Shown piece after piece: positions 9,791 to 17,656 of a stretch of 23,034 nt of DNA. The notes beneath the pieces were generated by a model that saw only the letters and a program-made list of their open reading frames with translations, had not been told where the DNA came from and ran no database searches. Position 1 is the first letter of the stretch. Every line of letters starts with the position of its first letter. The translations under genes and the position numbers were made by a program. This DNA is from Rozella allomycis CSF55 (lineage: Eukaryota; Rozellomycota), in NCBI GenBank assembly GCA_000442015.1, contig KE560601.1, positions 1-23,034 of the forward strand, written 5' to 3'.

Positions 9791-11431
9791 TTACTTTAAA
9801 TTCTTTGTCATAAAATTTAATACATCAAATTGCGAAATGACATGAATTACTTTTTCTGAATCTGTAACAATTAATAATGAACTCTTTTGAAGCAAATCCA
9901 AAGCTTGTCCCACTGAAGTGTCCAAATTTACATTTTCAACCTTTCTCAATTCTTTTCAAATTTTACTTTGAATTCTTCTCTTATTAATTCAACTGAATCA
10001 TTTAATTGGATCTCGCCTTTAAATAGCTTGGATAAAATGAACTTCAGGTTTGCAATTCCCTTCAACTTAAAATCAGTAGTGACTATGACTATTTGGTCTA
10101 TTCCATGTTTCTTCATCAGATTGACTGCATCATTGACGCTAGACTGTTTCAATTAAAATATGGTTGTTACTTTTTCATGCAACGTTATTGCTCGAGGAAG
10201 ATTCATTTCCTTAATCGTAGCATTATTTAAACCATTTAAGTCAATTTTCTCATTCTTCTTTCCTTCAAGAAATCCGTTTTCCAACATCCATTTATCACTA
10301 TATAACAATTGGGTATCAAAGAATACTTTAGAAATTTGGACATGTAATTTCTAACAGAATCAGGCAAAATTACAACAACTCTTTGCCCTTTCTTGAATTT
10401 CTTTGCTATTTTAATTGTGGCAGCCATAGCGGACCCTGAAGATCCTCCTAAAGACAATAGTACTGAAACAGATTACCGCAAAGTAATCCTTCTTCCCTAA
10501 TTATTCTTCTTGCCATGGTGAAGGATTCCATGTCGTTAGTTTTTATCCACTCGTCAATCAAAGGTCTATCTAGAACTTTTGGTATAAAATCGTATCCTAT
10601 TCCCTCCACTTTGTACGATGCAGATGTGGTATTCAATGTATCTGGAACAGCCAAAAGGGAACCATGAGGGTCAACGCCATATATTTTTACATTTGGTATT
10701 CTTTCTCTCAATTTTCTTGCAATTCCTGTTATTGTTCCTCCTGTACCAGCGCCTTATTGAATACATTTTGAAACATATACCTGCGACAATTGCATCGATA
10801 TTGCCGTTGGTTTGCCTCAGAATTTCTTCCGCTGTTGTATCATAATGAGCTATGGGATTATATGGATTAGCATATTGATCTAAAATTATAGAATTGGGTA
10901 TTTCTTGATTCAATCTTTTCGCCACACCAATATGACTTTCAGGTGAATCATATGGGGCTTCAGTTGGAGTCCTAATAATTTCAGCACCCAATGCTTTCAA
11001 AACGTCAACCTAATTCTTCGATAATATCCGTGATACCTTTTCCTGAGACATCTTTTCTGGTAACGTAATGATGACCTTGTATCCTTTAACAGCAGCAGCT
11101 AGACCTAACCCTATCCCTTATAAAGAAAACAAAAACCCAAATTACCTGTATTTCCAGATGTAGGCTCGATAATAGTGAAACCCGGCTTAAGCCGACCGTC
11201 TCTTTCGGCTTCTTCTATCATTCGTTTGCCAATACGATCTTTGACGCTTCCGCCGGCATTAAAATATTCACATTTAGCCACTATAGATTCAATCATAATC
11301 ATCTTACGTATCTCACATTCTATCTTCTCCTTTGCGGGAATACTGTGTAATCGGACAAGAGGTGTGTTTCCAATATAATCCAGAATAGTATTGCATATTT
11401 CAGGCTCGTTTTCACTATAATTAAACTCCAT
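9791..11431 (-). CDS. CBS: Cystathionine beta-synthase
   Basis: Nine exons on the minus strand (11431-11308, 11280-11146, 11116-11037, 11009-10781, 10752-10477, 10447-10327, 10297-10171, 10143-9967, 9940-9791) with eight GT-AG introns of 26-29 nt give 472 aa. The enzyme is PLP-dependent and condenses serine with homocysteine to cystathionine in transsulfuration. Visible motifs are [10 protein letters not shown], the PLP lysine in [11 protein letters not shown] (Lys55), the phosphate loop [44 protein letters not shown] and [13 protein letters not shown]. From about residue 345 a CBS-domain pair follows. The N-terminus starts only about 13 residues before the catalytic domain, so the heme-binding extension of the human enzyme is absent, as in yeast. 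Intron 1 (27 nt) has no stop, so its retention would add nine residues before Lys55. The stop lies 9 bp from that of the ASXH gene. Confidence 0.96.
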
Positions 11432-11878
11432 ACTCTATGATTACGGCTTCAGATGATGGTGAGGGGACTCACTAATAGATTTATCTATAGACCATGTGCA
11501 AAGATGCTTCTCCGTCATTAAATAAATTTCAAAATTAAAATTATAAAAATTAAAATATGAACTGTGTGCTTTATATGAATGTTTGACGTTATGAAATTAA
11601 ATTAACGGGCTTCAAACTGAATAACTAGGTATTACAATAAAAAATTGAATCATACTTCTCTTTGTTCGTTTTTTATACAATATTCTATAACCGCAATGAG
11701 TACATCTCACTGCATCCTACATAATATTTGAGAAATAGAAATACTTTGGCTTTTAGCTCGTTATCAGCCCCACAACCTAAAATATAGATAGATTAATTTT
11801 TTACTTCCGCATAAATATGTTAGCGCTGGCGCTACTTGGTTTATTCTTGTTCCGTCCATCAAAAAGCACCCTGGTTTA
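11432..11878. other. Intergenic between divergent CBS and TFIIE-alpha
   Basis: This is a shared upstream region, AT-rich with homopolymeric A and T stretches around 11520-11560. It must contain promoters for both genes. I see no coding potential, RNA gene or clear box element. Confidence 0.5.
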
Positions 11879-13175
11879 ATGCAACAACAGTCAGCCACTA
11901 TTCTCAGGGAATTAGTACAAGTTGTTGCTCGCAAACTTTACTCACCGGAACATTGTGTGCTTCTTGATGCTTTGATTCGATTTCAAACGTATTAAATTAT
12001 TTGGTCTCAAAAAAAGACTTAAAGATGAGGATTTAAGCGACTACTTGAAAATAACGCTAAAAGATGTAAATAGAATTGCAGCTAAATTGAAAAATGACAG
12101 GCTTATAAGATCGGATGCGAAACCCGAGTCTAGAGTTGGGGGAAAACCACTTCTTCGAACATTTTACATTCTCGATTACAAACTTTTTGTTGATGTGGTT
12201 AAATATAAAATATCCATGCTACGAAAGCGTATGAACGAAGACATTCAAAATGTAATGAAAAATTTCTACATAGAAAAGGATGTCACTTCAAAAACATATA
12301 AATGCCCTTCATGTGAAATTATTTACTCAATAATGGAGGCGTCTAAAATAATGTTCAAATGTCAAGATTGTGGTTCTATGATGGTTGAGGTTCTTAATTC
12401 TGTTATTCCTGAAGTCACACAAGAGATGAATGCAAAATTTAACGAACAATTTGCAGAAATCATAAGACTTTTGAAGCAAACGGAAGATTTAACTATTGAA
12501 AAGTAAATTTATTTAATTGAATATTTTTTTCAGGTTACATGTGGCGAAGGCAATAGCAGACGCTCAGCAGCGCTCTTTATCATTAAAGGAAAAGGGCCGC
12601 AGTATAACGCATCATTCGAGTAAATAATGTAATTACTACATGAGTATTAGATATAACTGATGTATCTAATAGGGATGTTGGGCACGCATTCGCACCTGTA
12701 GATGTCAGAATAGAGACTGATGACTTAGCTCTACAGCAGCGTACTGCTGAGGAGCAGGAAAGAAAAGCTCAAGAAAACAAGAGACCTGAATGGATGGAAA
12801 TCAGTACTGTCTCTGGGATTGCATTTGACGGCACAAGAGATGAAGACACTAAAAGCAACATTCAAAATGTTCAAAATATAAATATCGAAGATCATGAAAT
12901 TGAAAAATATAAATTATCGGCAGGAATAAAACGAAAACGGGATGATGAGGATCCAAATGACCTTGTAGAACATTTTGACGATGAAGATGACTTTTTTGAA
13001 GAAGATTCACAAAGAGAAACGAATATAGAGTCTGTAATGGTCTCAGGTATAATATTATTTGTTTTGCGTATTATTAGTTCAAGGGCAATTGGTTCCTCTA
13101 GAGGACATAACTGAGGCACACGAAGAGAAAATGACACCAGAAGAATATTCAGAGTATTATAAATTATTTCATTAA
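11879..13175 (+). CDS. TFA1: Transcription initiation factor IIE subunit alpha
   Basis: Five exons (11879-11988, 12017-12502, 12534-12619, 12651-13046, 13078-13175) with introns of 28, 31, 31 and 31 nt give 391 aa. Residues 1 to about 115 form the winged-helix domain (LRELVQVVARKLYSPEHCVLL, then LKITLKDVNRIAAKLKNDRL, RTFYILDYKLFVDVVKYK). A zinc ribbon follows with Cys133, Cys136, Cys152 and Cys155 (YKCPSCEIIYS...FKCQDCGSMM). The C-terminus holds an acidic stretch (EHFDDEDDFFEEDS) followed by VMVSVQGQLVPLEDITEAH and MTPEEYSEYYKLF, which match the conserved acidic tail that recruits TFIIH. TFIIE-alpha recruits TFIIH to the RNA polymerase II preinitiation complex. This is the only gene here with no AATAAA near its stop. 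Confidence 0.94.
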
Positions 13176-14057
13176 AAAATTACTATTAACATATATATTA
13201 CATTACATGATCTTCACCCATAACGCCATGATTTATTTTTCTTTACGTGAATATTTAAAGTTTTTAACGTACGTGTATATGATCTTTCTGAAGTTCTAAA
13301 ATCCGATGAGGAATGATATACTTATCTGGTCACTCCGTGCAAGCGTAGAGGGATCGGTAGATTAGAACCTGTATCATTTGTTACGACTAAAGGTTTTGTC
13401 TTCCTGAGGGTTTCTTTTATTTGGACTTTTAAATGTATCTGTTGTCTCGCCTTTTACCTCAAGGAAAGGCAGCAGGAAACATTGGAGCTCATCTTAATTT
13501 TGCTGCGATAAAAAGGAAGAGAAATACAGCGAAGAACTTTCAGTGTTAGGAGCAGGGTTTATTCCTCTTATTTTTGATGCCTTAGGGGGTTTCCATGATT
13601 CAGCGGTTTCGTGGGCAAAGAAGGTCGCTTTGCTAAAGTCCATTCGCCGTGGCACTTCATTTTCGATAGAAAAAGAGCACCTGATTGAACGCATTAGTGT
13701 ATCCTTAGCGAAATACCTTGGCTTCATGATTTTGTCAAGAGCCCCTGAACCAACTTAGAAATATTCCTCTGGCTTTACATTCGTCTACTAAATAAAATTT
13801 ATTGTTTTCTTTCTGAAAAAAATATATCATTGTCGACATTTTTGTGGTTATCCGTTATCCGTGGAGAGGGGGTTACTTGATGTTGACAGCAGTTTGATAA
13901 ATTTATTAAGATTTTTGAAGATGGGAACACCTATTAAGAACTAAAGTTCAACATCATCTGGCGACTGGCATATTGTCGATTTGTATTTAGGATGATGATT
14001 GAGTGATCCTGATGTAACTGTGTTTTTGAAATTGACAAAAATTTATTTAACTTATGC
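13176..14057. other. Long gene-poor interval with a decayed element
   Basis: Apart from the retroelement-like fragment at about 13440-13758, I find no coding potential, RNA gene or ordered repeat. The interval sits between the 3' ends of two convergent genes, so it needs no promoter. It is the largest gap in the window and looks like a scar left by an insertion. Confidence 0.5.
13440..13758 (+). pseudogene. Decayed retroelement-like C-terminal fragment
   Basis: One frame reads LLSRLLPQGKAAGNIGAHLN up to about 13505. A second frame, open from 13498 after an in-frame TAA at 13495-13497, reads CCDKKEEKYSEELSVLGAGF then IPLIFDALGGFHDSAVSW and ends at a TAG at 13758. A frameshift joins the two, so this is not an active gene. 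The pattern (Gly-Phe-x-Pro-Leu-x-Phe-Asp-Ala-x-Gly-Gly-x-His followed by a helical tail with R-I-S-V) resembles the C-terminal end of proteins linked to non-LTR retrotransposons in fungi and oomycetes. The identification is from memory of the pattern only. Confidence 0.4.
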
Positions 14058-15212
14058 TTATGACTTAGTGATAATGGATTCATAAAGTCTTAATAAAACA
14101 CTTTCCTTAATGAGATAAGGTACGTCAAGTATGCCAAGCGGGAACCTAGATCCTTGAAACAATGCGTCGGGTAGATTTGCATGTGAGATCTTTTCTTCGT
14201 TTTCTTTCGTGTCATCTTTTACAAAATATTCATCGGGTTTCGCATTTTTAAGAAGAGTCTTTTCGAGAATATCTTGCATTGACATAAATGGCGCTACATT
14301 CATCCAGAGTGTTTCAGCATTTTCGGCATTCAATGCTTTCTGTGCAGCCATTGTAAATGAATGAAGAAGCATTGACAATCCCTTATGGCGAGCTGGGTTT
14401 TCCAAAAGATTTATAGGGTTGCGGAAAATTCCTCTGTTTTCGTAGTAAGAAAACCCTAGAGTGTCTAAATGATCTTTGCAAACGTTTGTGCTTCTAACAA
14501 CCATGATTAAAGGCTTTAGAGAATCTATATATGATACTGGGATTGGTGAATTCATTTCTCCAAAGTTATATTTTCCCGTAATTGGTTCGCTAGAGATATA
14601 TGCCACATAATCTCCGATAGAAAATACAAAACCAGCTACCCCACCGCCTGCTCCATCCAGAATCTCCCTTGTCTTGCCATTGAACTTTTCGTGCCATTCA
14701 GTTCTTCGACTTGCTTGTATTTCCATGTACTTTGTGGCTTTATTACTTGATATGCCAGAAAAATGGATAAAATTTTGTGCAAATGTAGCGTAGTCATACC
14801 ATGATCCTTTGTCATCGTCTATTTTTTCGAATCCTAAATAAACCGTCCCGGTCGGCAGGTTTGCTTCACCTACAAGGACACCTGATGGAAGCTTTCTAAT
14901 ATTAAATCTGGTAAAATAATCGTCTTCGTCCTTTTCATGAGGCACATATGGAACATTATTTATCTTATGTTCATCTTTTCCTGAGATACCTTCATTTTCA
15001 TTAGAACGGTTCGCTGGATATGAATTACTCTTGTTTTGGTTTTGGCCATTTTTTCTTGAACTGCTTTTCTTTTCAAGATGTTTTTGTTCAGGTGATCCAC
15101 CAAAAGACAAAGTAAATGCCAAGGACAAAACTAAAAGCAAAGTTGAAATGAAAACGATAACGTATTTCTTCTCCATAGCGAAGCTGGGACAGTTGGTGGC
15201 GCTGCCCCGCAT
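14058..15212 (-). CDS. Orphan signal-anchored or secreted protein
   Basis: Intronless 384-aa frame. After a short N-terminus, residues about 17-38 (YVIVFISTLLLVLSLAFTLS) form a hydrophobic segment that acts as a signal anchor or signal peptide. Met13 directly before it is an alternative start. Residues 40-100 are a low-complexity Lys/Ser/Asn-rich linker. Residues 100-384 form a globular part with a Gly-rich turn (DGAGGGVAGFVFSIGDYVAY) and mixed beta and helical segments, with only one clear Cys (in NVCKDHL). No catalytic motif is recognisable and I do not know the family. The luminal or extracellular placement of the globular part is inferred from the single hydrophobic segment. AATAAA (14042-14047, minus) lies 10 nt after the stop. 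Confidence 0.78.
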   Translation of the reverse strand: MRGSATNCPSFAMEKKYVIVFISTLLLVLSLAFTLSFGGSPEQKHLEKKSSSRKNGQNQNKSNSYPANRSNENEGISGKDEHKINNVPYVPHEKDEDDYFTRFNIRKLPSGVLVGEANLPTGTVYLGFEKIDDDKGSWYDYATFAQNFIHFSGISSNKATKYMEIQASRRTEWHEKFNGKTREILDGAGGGVAGFVFSIGDYVAYISSEPITGKYNFGEMNSPIPVSYIDSLKPLIMVVRSTNVCKDHLDTLGFSYYENRGIFRNPINLLENPARHKGLSMLLHSFTMAAQKALNAENAETLWMNVAPFMSMQDILEKTLLKNAKPDEYFVKDDTKENEEKISHANLPDALFQGSRFPLGILDVPYLIKESVLLRLYESIITKS

Positions 15213-15603
15213 AATTATAGAAAGGTATTTTTATCTAACGTATAAATATAGTAAGTAGACCATACCTTGATAATATTCTGAGCATGTTTCGAAAATAGCG
15301 CTAAAGCAAATTCGGGACGTCCCATGAATACGAGCAATATTGACAGAAAATTGAGAAAAATGAATTTACACTTTGCAAAATAGTCTCGTAGTCTGAAGAT
15401 ATTTTCATAAATATTTTATGTAATGCATAGTGATCTTCAAGAATTGATTTATGCACGAAGGATGATTGATCATAGCCGGCGCCGCTAAATTTTGATGTAT
15501 CACAATCACTAAAAAATCCAATTCCATTATTCTAGGTAAATTTTTTATTAATAAACTCCAAGTAAAATTAATAAAGTATTTCTAGCTTTATCAAGCTAAA
15601 AAA
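15213..15603. other. Intergenic upstream region
   Basis: AT-rich stretch between the orphan membrane protein start and the tRNA-Ala(AGC) 3' end. A short GC-rich patch (GCCGGCGCCGC, 15476-15486) stands out but forms no larger structure that I can see. The run of T at 15541-15547 lies downstream of the minus-strand tRNA and could serve as a RNA polymerase III terminator. Confidence 0.45.
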
Positions 15604-15628
15604 TGGAGTTGGAGGGTATCGATCCCTC

Positions 15629-15660
<32 letters not shown>

Positions 15661-15676
15661 TCTGAGCTACAACCCC
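15604..15676 (-). tRNA. tRNA-Ala (anticodon AGC)
   Basis: 73 nt with no intron and no encoded CCA. The acceptor stem is GGGGTTG paired with CAACTCC and includes the G3:U70 pair, the identity element for alanyl-tRNA synthetase. The D arm is GCTC/GAGC, the anticodon stem CGCGC/GCGCG with loop TTAGCAT, and the T stem GAGGG/CCCTC. The T loop begins with A (ATCGATA) instead of T; to my knowledge this variant occurs in eukaryotic tRNA-Ala(AGC) of plants and insects. The discriminator base is A. It is a nuclear tRNA read by RNA polymerase III and decodes GCU, and GCC after A34-to-inosine editing. Confidence 0.97.
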
Positions 15677-15771
15677 TATGTAAGCGCTCACAAATATACT
15701 TATGTAAATTTATTCGTTTGTAATTTTCATAAACCGAGAAATTATCTTCTCCAAGTAAATCATTTTGAAAT

Positions 15772-17563
15772 ATGAGGCAATACTCAACATTCCTGGCGAA
15801 TAGTCATTTTAGCAAAACAATTCCCAAAACAAAGCTCTTTCTGAACGGCGAGTTTGTTGACTCGAAGGCTACCCATTGGTTCCCTGTTCGAAATCCAGTA
15901 CTCATGTCTATTAATATTCACATATTAGGCTACCCAAGAAATTGTTAGTTTGACCCCTCAATGCACAAATGAGGAGCTTTTAGAGTCCTCTCGAATCTCG
16001 CAACTTGCTTGTCGCGAATGGAGGAAAACGACTATTCTAACAAGACAAAGAAAAATGTTGGATCTGCAACATTTAATTAGAAATTCTATCGTATAACGCA
16101 CTTAATTGTCTGATAGGATGACATAGCGAAGTCTATTGTTCAAGAGATGGGGAAAACACTGAGTGATGCCAAGGGAGATGTTCTTCGGGGCCTGCGTAAA
16201 TATGTTCAATTTTAGTCACAGAGGTTGTCGAACATGCATGTAATATCACCTCATTGCAAATGGGAGAAACTCTCGAAAATGTATCTTCTCATATGGATAC
16301 CTATACAATTAGGCAGCCTCTAGGAGTAACAGCAGGTATAAAGATTTAGATTAATATTAAAGGCATCTGCCCTTTCAATTTCCCTGCAATGATACCATTG
16401 TGGATGTTCCCTTTATCTATCGCATGTGGAAACACAATGATAATAAAACCATCAGAAAGAGATCCTGGGGCAATGATGATATTAGCCAAACTAGCGAATG
16501 AAGTAGGTATCCCTAAAGGGGTTCTCAATGTTGTCCATGGAGGCAAAGAGACTGTCGAATTTCTCTGCAAAGATAAAAATATAAAGTCCATATCTTTTGT
16601 TGGATCAGATAATGCTGGAAAATACATACACTCCACTGGAACATCTTATGGCAAAAGAGTCCAAGTAAATCGTTTTATTAATTACAATTTGGCCAACATG
16701 GGAGCAAAAAATCATGGAGTGGTCATGCCAGACGCCAACAAAAACGATGCTTTAAATGGTCTTGTTGGCGCTGCATTTGGCGCTGCTGGACAAAGGTGTA
16801 TGGCATTAAGTACTGCCATATTTGTTGGTGAAGCTAAAAACTGGTAAGTCTCTTGTTCTGAAAAATTTGAGGATTCCTGAGTTAGTAGAGCGAGCAAAGA
16901 AATTGAATGTAAATGAAGGGAATGTAGAAGGTGCTGATCTTGGACCAATGATTTCCCCAGAGGCAATAAAGTTGTAAATTAATTATAGGCTAAAACACGT
17001 GCGTGCAATCTGGTTCAATCTGCAGTTGATGAAGGTGCTTCATTACTGTTAGACGGTCGAAAGATTAAGGTAACATTTAACTCGGTCTATAAACAAGGTT
17101 GTCGGGTATGAAAATGGGAACTTTATGGGACCCACTATATTATCAAATGTGAAAGTCTCCATGAAAGCTTACAAGGAAGAAATATTTGCGCCAGTTTTGC
17201 TCTGCATTGAGGTTCCGAACTTGGATGATGCAATTGAACTCATAAATAGAAACCCATATGGGAATGGAACAGCCATATTTACTCAATCAGGTGCGATAGC
17301 GAGAAAATTTCAGACTGAGATCGACGTAGGCCAAGTATAATATAATGTGAATCTTTATGTAGGTGGGTATAAACGTCCCAATTCCTGTCCCTCTCCCTAT
17401 GTTCTCATTTACTGGTTCAAGAGGCTCTATCTGTGGTGATATTAATTTTTATGGAAAATCTGGAGTAAATTTTTATACTCAAATTAAGACAATTACAAGT
17501 CAATGGAAGGTTGAGGATTCCTCCCATACAAAATCGGCCTTGCACATGCCTGTTATGAAATAA
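15772..17563 (+). CDS. ALDH6A1: Methylmalonate-semialdehyde dehydrogenase (mitochondrial)
   Basis: Ten exons (15772-15897, 15929-16090, 16117-16195, 16222-16335, 16363-16664, 16692-16843, 16872-16962, 16989-17069, 17098-17334, 17363-17563) give 514 aa, the normal length. The CoA-dependent enzyme oxidises methylmalonate semialdehyde to propionyl-CoA (valine and pyrimidine catabolism). The N-terminus ([17 protein letters not shown]) looks like a mitochondrial presequence. Diagnostic motifs are [74 protein letters not shown] (catalytic Cys297), [36 protein letters not shown] and [12 protein letters not shown]. Seven introns are ordinary GT-AG (26-31 nt). Intron 5 (16665-16691) ends in TG, and intron 7 (16963-16988) is GC-AG. 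Both placements are set by alignment with the family. AATAAA (17559-17564) overlaps the stop. Confidence 0.96.
16665..16691 (+). other. Probable GT-TG intron (27 nt) in MMSDH
   Basis: Begins GTAAATCG and ends ACAATTTG, between KRVQ and ANMGAKNHG. Removing it restores the uninterrupted family sequence. Keeping it adds VNRFINYNL in frame. It contains no AG at all. Length and the ATTAAT box match the other introns of the gene. Confidence 0.7.
16963..16988 (+). other. Probable GC-AG intron (26 nt) in MMSDH
   Basis: Begins GCAATAAAG and ends AATTATAG. Splicing joins ISPE to AKTRACNL, which aligns without a gap to the human PQAKERVCNL segment. No GT donor in this stretch keeps the frame. Confidence 0.8.
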
Positions 17564-17656
17564 AAATATTCTTTTTGCTTAAACAATTGGACTATTATTT
17601 AAAATGCATCAAATCATTAATTTTACAATCAATTTATAAATTTCGAATTATCTAGA

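Noticed and set aside
10160-10845. Plus-strand open frames of 60-75 codons
   Set aside because: They are antisense to the cystathionine beta-synthase exons, which match the enzyme family over their full length.
13047-13084. Longer TFIIE-alpha last intron ending at TTCAAG
   Set aside because: The 31-nt version ending at ATTATTAG keeps the correct frame and matches the family sequence VMV...TPEE at the C-terminus.
15604-15676. A at the first T-loop position of tRNA-Ala(AGC) as a novel feature
   Set aside because: To my knowledge the same GGATCGAT-type T arm occurs in tRNA-Ala(AGC) genes of plants and insects, so it is not new.
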